Of a stretch of DNA of 39,975 nt, positions 23,402 to 29,641 are shown one piece after another. A model generated the notes under the pieces. It saw only the letters and a program-made list of their open reading frames with translations. It did not search any database and was not told where the DNA came from. Source of the stretch: an uncultured bacterium (GTDB taxonomy: Bacteria > Patescibacteriota > Minisyncoccia > Phycocordibacterales > DATDWN01). The number at the start of each line of letters is the position of its first letter. Positions within the stretch are counted from its first letter, which is position 1. The position numbers were made by a program, and so were the translations under genes. The stretch is from positions 1-39,975 of the forward strand of contig CAIOTC010000020.1 of NCBI GenBank assembly GCA_903861205.1. The letters are read 5' to 3'.

Positions 23402-24601
23402 TCAAGGACACTTCCCATTCTTGCAATTTTGGGGGATCAAGGGCAGCCGAACCGTGAAAGTGCTTCCTTCTCCATATTTGCTTTGGACACTTATATTTCC
23501 GCCGTGCGCCTCGGCCACATATTTGCAAATGGCTAGCCCCAGGCCGGTTCCTTCGCTTCTGTCCTCGGATTTGTCCACTCGGTAAAAACGTTCGAAAATG
23601 TACGGCAAATCTTTTTCCGGTATGCCGATGCCGGTGTCTTCAACTTCGATGCATGCATCTTTTGCCTTCACATTCAATCGAATTTTTATCTTCCCGTCTT
23701 CTTTATTGTATTTGATGGCGTTTCTTATTAAATTGGAAAACAATCTTTCCACTTCTCCTTTGCTGGCCAGAATTTCAATCGGCGGATTTTTCTTATCATA
23801 CTCAATTTTTATTTTTTTCTCGCGCGCAACCACTTCCATTTTTTTGCATATCAAAATCAAAAGGGAAGTCAGGTCGAATTTTTCGTAGTTCAATTTCAAT
23901 TCCGACGAATTTGATTTGGTCAGCAAAATAAGATCGGTCATCATTTTCGAAGCTCGCTTGATTTCGTCGATAGCGTCGGTAAACAGTCCTTTCTGTTGCT
24001 TGTTCGGATTGCAAATTTTTGTCAGCAACTCCAAATTTCCTTGCATGATAGCCAGTGAGGTTTTGAATTCGTGCGAAACGTCCGCGATGAAAACGGACTT
24101 GAGTTCCGAAACTTTATGTAGCTCTTTGTTCAGCCTGTTCAGATCCTCGGTTCTGTGCTTGATTTTTTCTTCCAGACTGTTGTTGAGCTTGATCAGTTCG
24201 TTTTTAAACTTGACCGCCACTGTGTTGTCCGAGGCCAGGGAAATGGCGCCTTCGATTTTGCCTTTCTCATTTCGAAACGGCACGGCGGTGATCCTCAAAT
24301 ATTTATCCTCGCCTTTTTGGTTGATTTGATGACAGTCGTCGCGCCTAAAAGCCGTGCCCTTGGCAAGAAGTTCCCGGTAACTTTCCAGCAGGTTTTCTCT
24401 GATGAAAAATTTGTTTGAAAAAATATTTTTTTTTCCGCGCCCGCTTTCGCTGGAAAAATTTTTGAAATATTTGTTGACGGAGGTGATATCGCCGTTTTTA
24501 CCAATCGTAATAACGCTGACCGGCACATTATCCAGGATGATTTTGTTCAGCCTCTCGTGAGAATTCTTCGGCGCAGACCTTTTGTTCGTCGCCTTTACCA
24601 T
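23402..24601 (-). CDS. PAS histidine kinase, cytosolic, paired with the receiver-radical SAM protein
   Basis: 399 aa without transmembrane helices. PAS/PAC at about 15-130 (ILDNVPVSVITIGKNGDITSVNKYFKNF...YLRITAVPFRNEKGKIEGAISLASDNT), a coiled coil at about 130-165, HisKA with His177 in FIADVSHEFKTSLAIMQGNLELL (the usual Pro of SHELRTPL is Ser), then HATPase_c with N-box NLIRNAIKYN, G1 EDTGIGIP, F-box IFERFYRVD and G2 GTGLGLAICKYVAEAHGG. The C-terminus ends QNCKNGKCP, a small Cys pair that could be redox- or metal-sensitive. It ends 65 nt before the receiver-radical SAM gene, same strand, in what looks like one operon. Confidence 0.93.
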   Translation of the reverse strand: MVKATNKRSAPKNSHERLNKIILDNVPVSVITIGKNGDITSVNKYFKNFSSESGRGKKNIFSNKFFIRENLLESYRELLAKGTAFRRDDCHQINQKGEDKYLRITAVPFRNEKGKIEGAISLASDNTVAVKFKNELIKLNNSLEEKIKHRTEDLNRLNKELHKVSELKSVFIADVSHEFKTSLAIMQGNLELLTKICNPNKQQKGLFTDAIDEIKRASKMMTDLILLTKSNSSELKLNYEKFDLTSLLILICKKMEVVAREKKIKIEYDKKNPPIEILASKGEVERLFSNLIRNAIKYNKEDGKIKIRLNVKAKDACIEVEDTGIGIPEKDLPYIFERFYRVDKSEDRSEGTGLGLAICKYVAEAHGGNISVQSKYGEGSTFTVRLPLIPQNCKNGKCP

Positions 24602-24607
24602 ACCACT

Positions 24608-24613
24608 ATTTTA
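24608..24613 (-). promoter_or_regulatory. -10 box of the kinase/radical SAM operon (leaderless)
   Basis: Reverse strand reads TAAAAT-agtggt-ATG, again a 6-nt gap. TTGACA is 21 bp upstream, too far; CAGACA gives a 17-bp spacer. Confidence 0.55.
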
Positions 24614-24651
24614 CCACATAAAACCCCCATTGTCTGTCAAACTACCTCTTA

Positions 24652-24674
24652 ACTTGGAGGCTTTTCCTCCAAGT
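24652..24674. repeat. 23-bp palindrome, copy 1 (REP-like)
   Basis: ACTTGGAGGCTTTTCCTCCAAGT, a 9-bp stem with 5-nt loop. It is the exact reverse complement of copies 2 and 3. It abuts the transposase stop codon. Confidence 0.9.
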
Positions 24675-25312
24675 TAGTCAAACTCAAGATTATTCAATTC
24701 TTCTTTCTTTTTACATGTGTTTTTCCATGCTTGCAAGGCAAATTGTTCGTATTCTTTCTTTGATTTAAACTGATCCAATATTATTAATTTATTGCAAAAA
24801 TTAGTGTTGGCGGGCTGAATATATTCTACCCAACTTGATATACTTAATGGCTTGATAATAAATCCGTTTTCGTCGTAATTGTTTAAATTTGTATAAGAGA
24901 CCGCCTGGAGCAGATATTCATTTGAGTCAATGTATTTGCTTTTAAATTTCCCCTGAAATAATGAACCGGTTCTTTTGTTTTTCTCATTGAAATACATCGT
25001 GTATCCGGTTCCAAGTCTTTGCATAAATTTTTCCACACCTTTTTCATGAAGCGGGGAGAGGATAAAATGGTAATGATTCGAATTTAAACAAAAAGCAACA
25101 AATTCCACCAACTTGGAGGAAAAGCCTCCAAGTTCCTTTATAAAACTTTTTTCGTATAAACTACCAATGGGGTCTACAACATTGAATTCATTCATACTTT
25201 TAAAAAATCTTTCCAAATCATATTTATCAGAAAATATATTTCTTTTATCCACCCCTCTGTTATAAATATGGTAATACTCTCCCTCGATAAAATTTATTTT
25301 TCTACTAGACAT
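24674..25312 (-). CDS. REP-associated Y1 transposase (RAYT/IS200-like)
   Basis: 212 aa. INFIEGEYYHIYNRGVDKRNIFSDKYDLERF near the start is the typical opening of the Y1_Tnp family. The HUH metal-binding motif is in FVAFCLNSNHYHFILSPL near 80-97, and KFMQRLGTGYTMYFNEKNKRTGSLFQGKFKSKYI is the conserved central block. A catalytic Tyr candidate lies in YLLQAVSYTNLNNYD. Such enzymes cut and join single-stranded REP hairpins. Identical 23-bp palindromes flank both ends of the gene and one lies within it, encoding ELGGFSSKL. The start ATG has TACAAT 6 nt upstream (TACAAT-ttaacc-ATG). It is likely domesticated or the mobiliser of these hairpins. Confidence 0.9.
   Translation of the reverse strand: MSSRKINFIEGEYYHIYNRGVDKRNIFSDKYDLERFFKSMNEFNVVDPIGSLYEKSFIKELGGFSSKLVEFVAFCLNSNHYHFILSPLHEKGVEKFMQRLGTGYTMYFNEKNKRTGSLFQGKFKSKYIDSNEYLLQAVSYTNLNNYDENGFIIKPLSISSWVEYIQPANTNFCNKLIILDQFKSKKEYEQFALQAWKNTCKKKEELNNLEFD
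25111..25133. repeat. 23-bp palindrome, copy 2, inside the transposase gene
   Basis: ACTTGGAGGAAAAGCCTCCAAGT, identical to copy 3; in frame with the transposase, giving KELGGFSSKLVE. Confidence 0.9.
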
Positions 25313-25326
25313 GGTTAAATTGTATC

Positions 25327-25349
25327 ACTTGGAGGAAAAGCCTCCAAGT
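25327..25349. repeat. 23-bp palindrome, copy 3, upstream of the transposase
   Basis: ACTTGGAGGAAAAGCCTCCAAGT just upstream of the transposase promoter and just past the stop of the SRPBCC gene. Confidence 0.9.
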
Positions 25350-25354
25350 CCAAG

Positions 25355-25825
25355 TTACTTTAAATTACTCAGCTTATCCAGTTGCTGCGTAAAACCCATT
25401 TCCATACCGGCAACAGCCATCCCGGCGGCCGGTCCGGTTTTGAGTACAACCGCTTTGATTTTAATTTTGGTCTTTTCATCATCTTCAGTCAAAGTAACTT
25501 CCGTCGTTTGATCGATCAAAGTTTCTTCTTTTTGATCTTCTGTCCAAGCTTGCGCTTTATAAGAAAGTTTTGAATTTGGAACAACCTCCGTGAATTCCGC
25601 CAGCATCGGCCACAGCGTTCCTTTGTATGGGCCCATGGCTTCTCCCGCTTCCATAACAATATAAAATTTACCGCCAACTTTTAGGTCGACTTCGCACTCT
25701 GGGATCGAGACATTGTTTGGCCCCCACCACTTCTTCAGCATTTCCGGATCGGTCCAAGCCTTCCAAACCGATTCGGGTGGAGCGTCCACAACTTTTTCCA
25801 AAATTAATTCATTTTTATTTTCCAT
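25355..25825 (-). CDS. SRPBCC/AHSA1-family protein
   Basis: 156 aa. LILEKVVDAPPESVWKAWTDPEMLKKWWGPNNVSIPECEVDLKVGGKFYIVM is the hallmark N-terminus of the Aha1/START-like fold. The middle strands LWPMLAEFTEVVPNSKLSYKAQAW and TTEVTLTEDDEKTKIKIKAVV and a final amphipathic helix FTQQLDKLSNLK complete the helix-grip fold. Members bind hydrophobic ligands or protein clients; function here is unknown. It is immediately upstream of the RAYT gene and separated only by the palindrome. Confidence 0.88.
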   Translation of the reverse strand: MENKNELILEKVVDAPPESVWKAWTDPEMLKKWWGPNNVSIPECEVDLKVGGKFYIVMEAGEAMGPYKGTLWPMLAEFTEVVPNSKLSYKAQAWTEDQKEETLIDQTTEVTLTEDDEKTKIKIKAVVLKTGPAAGMAVAGMEMGFTQQLDKLSNLK

Positions 25826-25926
25826 AAATTTTAAATTTTTCTATTAAACAATCAATCTATCAAACCATTTATGAAATTATGCCGTAAGTCATGTGTCTAA
25901 TTCGAAATTGTGCTCGGTTAATTTTT

Positions 25927-25965
25927 AAAAAAGAAAAACGTTTGCCCTTGGGACAAACGTTTGTG
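25927..25965 (-). terminator. Terminator for the unknown helical protein gene
   Basis: Reverse strand: ACAAACGTTTGTCC-caa-GGGCAAACGTTTTTCTTTTTT, a strong stem with T-run. Confidence 0.85.
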
Positions 25966-25990
25966 TAGAAAAAACATCCCAACCTGTCTC

Positions 25991-26569
25991 TCAAGAACTT
26001 TTACGTCTTTTGGAAATGATTGAAGCCAAAATTTCGGCTTTTTTTCTTTCCGACGCCAAAAGGATTTCAATCGCCTCGTCAATGTCCGTTGAATACAAAT
26101 GTTTTTCGAAGTTTGGATCGGCAAGCGAATTTTGCGCGAAACCGGCGCTGCTGAGAGAATTTGCCCAGTTGCCGATACAAAACTCAATCATGGCAATCAT
26201 GCTTTGCACCGCCCATTTTGGAGAACTGGAATTGATTTGATTGTAAAAATGATCCACAGCTTTGCTTCGGAATCCTTGCTCGGAAAGCAGGGAACCGGTG
26301 CTGGATGAGAGTAATTTCGCAACCTCCTCTTTGGCCGGTAAAATGTTTTTTGGCATTGAATCCAGGACAAGATCCAAATACTTGGTAGCCGTTTCCTCCA
26401 GAATCCCCGGGTATCGTTTTTCCAAAAAATTAACCAGATCCTCAATCACCTTGCCGCTATGAGCCGTTACTTCCAAGATGTCATCTGGTGTGACTGTGGT
26501 CAACTGGTGCAAACTGTTCCATGACAGAGCTGAAACCTTGATTAAACGGTTACCGATCAACAAATTCAT
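25991..26569 (-). CDS. Helical protein of unknown function
   Basis: 192 aa with no recognised domain. Predicted mainly helical: DILEVTAHSGKVIEDLVNFLEKRYPGILEETATKYLDLVLDSM, KEEVAKLLSSSTGSLLSEQGFRSKAVDHFYNQI, DEAIEILLASERKKAEILASIISKRR. It has no signal peptide and a basic C-terminus (KRRKSS). Unlike many neighbours it has a Shine-Dalgarno (GGAGG nine bases before ATG). Monocistronic with its own terminator. The 26570-26790 gap upstream of it shows only a possible promoter (TTGCAT, AATATA). Confidence 0.6.
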   Translation of the reverse strand: MNLLIGNRLIKVSALSWNSLHQLTTVTPDDILEVTAHSGKVIEDLVNFLEKRYPGILEETATKYLDLVLDSMPKNILPAKEEVAKLLSSSTGSLLSEQGFRSKAVDHFYNQINSSSPKWAVQSMIAMIEFCIGNWANSLSSAGFAQNSLADPNFEKHLYSTDIDEAIEILLASERKKAEILASIISKRRKSS

Positions 26570-26790
26570 GTCAAAAATCCTCCGCTCATATATTGCAATA
26601 TTTTGAACAAAAATGCAAATAGTAAATTTATTCTTTCACCTTCCAATTCATTTCAAAAGAAACGGAATATTTGCCTGGAATTTTCCATCTGGAAAATCTA
26701 AAGCAAAACAACTGGAATTTATTTTCAGCGATTTTACCAAAGCCAAATCTGTTCAAAGTTAGTTCTATATCTATGACCGTTTTATCTAAA

Positions 26791-27114
26791 TTATATATTA
26801 GGAAGTTTTGTTATTCCATCGTGTATTTCGGCGTGACAGTTTGCGCAGACAAGCACGCATTTTTTAATTTCCATTTCTATTTTAGCCCAAGAGCGAGTGA
26901 GACCTCGCGACGAAAGATCAAACTCTTTTTGGAATGGATTGATATGGTGGAAACCTAACGCTCTTTGACACTTGTTGTAACCGCAAATAACACATTTGCT
27001 GCCATGCAACGCCCTAGCCATTTCGCGGAGTTTTTTTCTTCTGCGTTTTACAGCCATCCGCATATATTCAGCACGGTCGGCATAAGTTCTAGTTTCTTTT
27101 TTCTTGGTATACAT
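26791..27114 (-). CDS. HNH endonuclease-like protein
   Basis: 107 aa. A basic N-terminus (VKRRRKKLREMARAL) precedes a zinc-ribbon HNH core: CVICGYNKCQRALGFHHINPFQKEFDLSSRG...CVLVCANCHAEIHDG, with two CxxC pairs (CVIC, CANC), the HH of the first beta strand and the final H. The family includes homing and restriction-associated nucleases. It is free-standing next to tRNA-Asn. TATACT lies 6 nt before the ATG (TATACT-taattc-ATG), so probably leaderless. Confidence 0.85.
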   Translation of the reverse strand: MYTKKKETRTYADRAEYMRMAVKRRRKKLREMARALHGSKCVICGYNKCQRALGFHHINPFQKEFDLSSRGLTRSWAKIEMEIKKCVLVCANCHAEIHDGITKLPNI

Positions 27115-27150
27115 GAATTAAGTATACCACTTAAAAATATTTTTCACATT

Positions 27151-27178
27151 TTGCATTTTTGTACATTTTTGATATTAT
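27151..27178 (+). promoter_or_regulatory. Promoter of tRNA-Asn
   Basis: TTGCAT, 16-bp spacer, then TGA-TATTAT (extended -10), 28 nt before the mature tRNA. Confidence 0.6.
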
Positions 27179-27205
27179 GGAAATGTTCTGAAACGCTTGT
27201 TGAGC

Positions 27206-27278
27206 TCCGCGGTAGCTCAGTGGTAGTAGCAATCGCCTGTTAAGCGATGGGTCGTTGGTTCGAATCCAACCCGCGGAG
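27206..27278 (+). tRNA. tRNA-Asn (GTT)
   Basis: 73 nt. Acceptor TCCGCGG pairs with CCGCGGA, discriminator G. The anticodon arm ATCGC-CTGTTAA-GCGAT gives anticodon GTT. The T arm GTTGG-TTCGAAT-CCAAC is canonical, and the D arm begins TAGCTCAGTGGTAG. CCA is not encoded (GCT follows), so it must be added post-transcriptionally. Confidence 0.97.
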
Positions 27279-27298
27279 CTGAGTAAGTGTTTCTACTT

Positions 27299-27514
27299 AT
27301 GTACATAAAAATCAAAGTCAAAGCTGGGGCAAGGGAGGAAAAAGTGGTCAAGAAGTCGGATGACCATTATGATATTTCAGTCAGGGAAAAAGCCGAAGCC
27401 AATGCCGCAAATAGGCGGATTTTGGAGATTATTTCCGACATTTACAAAACCAAAAAAGTCAGGATTATTAGTGGACACCACGAGCCAGGCAAGATAATTT
27501 CTGTGGAAAATTGA
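27299..27514 (+). CDS. DUF167/YggU-family protein
   Basis: 71 aa from ATG 27299. MYIKIKVKAGAREEKVVKKSDDHYDISVREKAEANAANRRILEIISDIYKTKKVRIISGHHEPGKIISVE matches the small YggU fold: a V.v.P.A....v, v.v...P..GKAN..li..la......v.i..G..sr.K pattern. The usual PxxGKAN is AEANAAN here. Function of the family is unknown. It lies 20 nt after tRNA-Asn and 19 nt before hpf. Confidence 0.8.
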   Translation: MYIKIKVKAGAREEKVVKKSDDHYDISVREKAEANAANRRILEIISDIYKTKKVRIISGHHEPGKIISVEN

Positions 27515-27521
27515 GTTATGA

Positions 27522-27527
27522 TATAAT
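27522..27527 (+). promoter_or_regulatory. -10 box of hpf (leaderless)
   Basis: TATAAT-ataaat-ATG, a perfect -10 with a 6-nt gap to the start codon. Confidence 0.65.
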
Positions 27528-27533
27528 ATAAAT

Positions 27534-27899
27534 ATGTCACTACAAATAAAAATCAAATCAACAAATATTTCTGTGAGCCCCGCAATCGAGGAATATGTTT
27601 TCAAAAAAATGCAGATTTTGGAAAAATTTATTCAGGACGACAGCGCACTTTGCGAGGTGGAGCTGGCCAAAAGCACCAAGCATCACAAAGCGGGAGATTT
27701 ATTCAAAGCCGAAGCCAACATCACTTTTGCCGGCAAACAATTTTATGTTTTGGCTGAAAAGGAAGACATTTATGCGGCCATTGATCTGATGCGCGATGAG
27801 GCGGAGAGAGTGATCGTTTCGCGCCGAAAAAGATATATTGCCAAAGTCCGTCGCGGAGCAAAAAGAATAAAAGATATGTTCAAAAGGTGGCAGGACTAA
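27534..27899 (+). CDS. hpf: Ribosome hibernation promoting factor (short HPF/RaiA family)
   Basis: 121 aa. LQIKIKSTNISVSPAIEEYVFKKMQILEKFIQDDSALCEVELAKSTKHHKAGDLFKAEANITFAGKQFYVLAEKEDIYAAIDLMRDEAERVIVSRRKR is the complete S30AE/HPF fold (beta-alpha-beta-beta-beta-alpha). The long C-terminal dimerisation domain of long HPF is absent; a short basic tail (VRRGAKRIKDMFKRW) replaces it. It binds the 30S decoding region in resting cells. Start supported by TATAAT 6 nt upstream. Confidence 0.92.
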   Translation: MSLQIKIKSTNISVSPAIEEYVFKKMQILEKFIQDDSALCEVELAKSTKHHKAGDLFKAEANITFAGKQFYVLAEKEDIYAAIDLMRDEAERVIVSRRKRYIAKVRRGAKRIKDMFKRWQD

Positions 27900-27908
27900 T
27901 CAATTTTA

Positions 27909-28076
27909 ATGATTTTCAATTTTACACTTGGGAGTATCTACGACAGAGCGCACCCTCTCCTGGCCAGTTTTATTTTTGTCTGCGTCGGTATTACCATAGT
28001 TTTTCTGGCCAACATTGTGATGACTAGATGGACTGAAATTTTGATCGGACTTCCAACTTTTTACCAAGGCTATTAG
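27909..28076 (+). CDS. 55-aa single-pass membrane protein (not in the ORF track)
   Basis: MIFNFTLGSIYDRAHPLLASFIFVCVGITIVFLANIVMTRWTEILIGLPTFYQGY, starting 9 nt after the hpf stop. One transmembrane helix spans about residues 18-38. The stop overlaps the convergent fmt stop by 4 nt. There is no Shine-Dalgarno, but the tight spacing to hpf suggests co-transcription. Family not recognised. Confidence 0.5.
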   Translation: MIFNFTLGSIYDRAHPLLASFIFVCVGITIVFLANIVMTRWTEILIGLPTFYQGY

Positions 28077-28942
28077 TTTTTGATACCTTTTTGGAAATCT
28101 GAATAATCCATTTCTTTTTTGCCCTCCGGAACAACTCTGTCGAGGATAAGCGCGCCGTTTTCCATGTGCGCTTTTTTGATTATAACCCGCAAATTTTTAT
28201 CTTTATGTTTCTGGAAATAATAAGCGGTTGGCCAGGCGTGAAAGCTCCTGATTTTTCGCAAATTCAAATCGGCCGGATCGGATAAATTTATTTCACCGTC
28301 AGTTTTTTCTATTTTTTTACAGACAGTTGCTTGGCTGTGATTTTGTTCGATTCCCGGAATTTTGCCGGCGATCCAATCGGGAATAATTTGTGCCAACATT
28401 TTTCCACCTTCTTGTCCAAGGATTTTTTCCAGCGTCTCTGCATATGGCGGCCACTCAGGTATTTCGATTTTTTTTTGAGCCAAAATCGGTCCATGATCCA
28501 TTTCAGCATCGAGTCGCATTATGGTCACACCGGTTTCGTTTTCCGTCAAAATGGCGCTCACAATAGGCGACGGTCCGCGCAGTTTCGGAAGCAGGGAAGG
28601 GTGAACGTTGAGCGTTTGGTGTTTCGGAATATCCAAAATATTTTGTGGAATGATTTTTCCGTATGACGCCACAATAAACAAATCATCGGCTCCAAAAGAT
28701 CTAACCTCGTTTTCAATTCCCGGATTTTTATCTTCTCGCAAACTTTTCGGCTGGATAAATTTCACGCCATTTTCCTCGGCCCACACTTTCACTTCCGGCG
28801 GAGTCAAAATCATTTTCCTGCCCTTTGGTTTGTCCGGCATAGTCACGATAAGTGTCGGCAAGAAACCAGCCGATTTGAGTTCGTTGAGAACAAGTATGCT
28901 GAATGTGTCAGTTCCAAAAAATGTGAATTTTATTTCGGGCAT
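28073..28942 (-). CDS. fmt: Methionyl-tRNA formyltransferase
   Basis: Formylates initiator Met-tRNA using 10-formyl-THF. 289 aa, slightly short of the typical ~310. Seen: FTFFGTDTFSILVLNEL at the start, the catalytic loop TLNVHPSLLPKLRGPSPIVSAIL near 109-131 (SLLPKxRG signature), TIMRLDAEMDHGPILAQ with the catalytic Asp, and the C-terminal OB domain from KIEKTDGEINLSDPADLNLRKIRSFHAWPTAYYF. It begins 18 nt after def, in the classic def-fmt order, so leaderless def mRNA probably carries both. Confidence 0.95.
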   Translation of the reverse strand: MPEIKFTFFGTDTFSILVLNELKSAGFLPTLIVTMPDKPKGRKMILTPPEVKVWAEENGVKFIQPKSLREDKNPGIENEVRSFGADDLFIVASYGKIIPQNILDIPKHQTLNVHPSLLPKLRGPSPIVSAILTENETGVTIMRLDAEMDHGPILAQKKIEIPEWPPYAETLEKILGQEGGKMLAQIIPDWIAGKIPGIEQNHSQATVCKKIEKTDGEINLSDPADLNLRKIRSFHAWPTAYYFQKHKDKNLRVIIKKAHMENGALILDRVVPEGKKEMDYSDFQKGIKN

Positions 28943-28960
28943 TTGAATTTTTCTTGTCTC

Positions 28961-29500
28961 TTATCTCGTTTCTCTTCTCTCTATTTTTTCTGGTATTATC
29001 TCCTCCAAACTTTTTGCTTTGTCGATAAAAAGAATTCCGTTCAAGTGGTCAACTTCGTGCTGGAAAATCTGTGCCAGAAGTCCCGCGCCACCTTTTGTAA
29101 ATTTTTTGCCGTTCTCGTCGTAAGCTTTGACTGTCGCTTTGGTTGACCTTTTCACTTTTCCGTACAAATATCGCACGGACAAACAGCCTTCCTCGGTCAT
29201 ATTTTTTTCTTTGGAAATTTTGGTGATGGTCGGATTGATATAAACTGAATCCGCTGGAGGATTTTCAGACGGATTTTCTGCACCTTTCATCAAATTGATC
29301 ACTTTGCCAGAGACGACAAAAATGCGCTGTTCATATCCGATCTGCGGAGCGGCAATGGCCACGCCGTCGTCCTGCGAAGCCAAAGCTTCTTTCATTTCGG
29401 CCAGTATTTTCTGGATGCGGGGTGTTGTGATTTCCTTGACCGGCACTTCCTTGGCTGTTTGTCGCAGTACTGCAGCGTTTTTCTGGACTATTTCTTTCAT
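28961..29500 (-). CDS. def: Peptide deformylase
   Basis: Removes the N-formyl group from new proteins. 179 aa. Motif 1 GVAIAAPQIGYEQRI near 46-60 (GxGLAAxQxG with one change), motif 2 EEGCLSVRYLYG near 102-113 (EGCLS, Cys ligand), motif 3 IFQHEVDHLNGILFID near 144-159 (HExxH). The start ATG follows TAGTAT by 6 nt (TAGTAT-tacagc-ATG). Substrate supply and removal genes (fmt, def) are thus in one unit. Confidence 0.96.
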   Translation of the reverse strand: MKEIVQKNAAVLRQTAKEVPVKEITTPRIQKILAEMKEALASQDDGVAIAAPQIGYEQRIFVVSGKVINLMKGAENPSENPPADSVYINPTITKISKEKNMTEEGCLSVRYLYGKVKRSTKATVKAYDENGKKFTKGGAGLLAQIFQHEVDHLNGILFIDKAKSLEEIIPEKIERRETR

Positions 29501-29565
29501 GCTGTAATACTAGCTTAAATTTGAATTTTGGGCAAAAAATCTCTCTTCTTAAAACGAGTTTGTAT

Positions 29566-29635
29566 TGTCATTCCCGTGAAGACGGGAATCTAGGTGAGTT
29601 TATAAAACTGGATTCCCGCATACGCGGGAATGACA
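29566..29635. repeat. ATTCCCGC-type inverted repeat (compact copy)
   Basis: TGTCATTCCCGTGAAGACGGGAATC...GGATTCCCGCATACGCGGGAATGACA: outer ends are perfect complements, and each half is itself a hairpin. Located between def and the priA stop. Same family as 14724-14873. Confidence 0.85.
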
Positions 29636-29641
29636 GGAGTA

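Noticed and set aside
25991-26569. Possible toxin-antitoxin or phage function for the helical unknown protein
   Set aside because: No motif or partner gene supports it; left as unknown.
26671-26958. 95-aa + ORF over the HNH gene
   Set aside because: Overlaps the antisense of the well-supported HNH endonuclease; no ribosome site.
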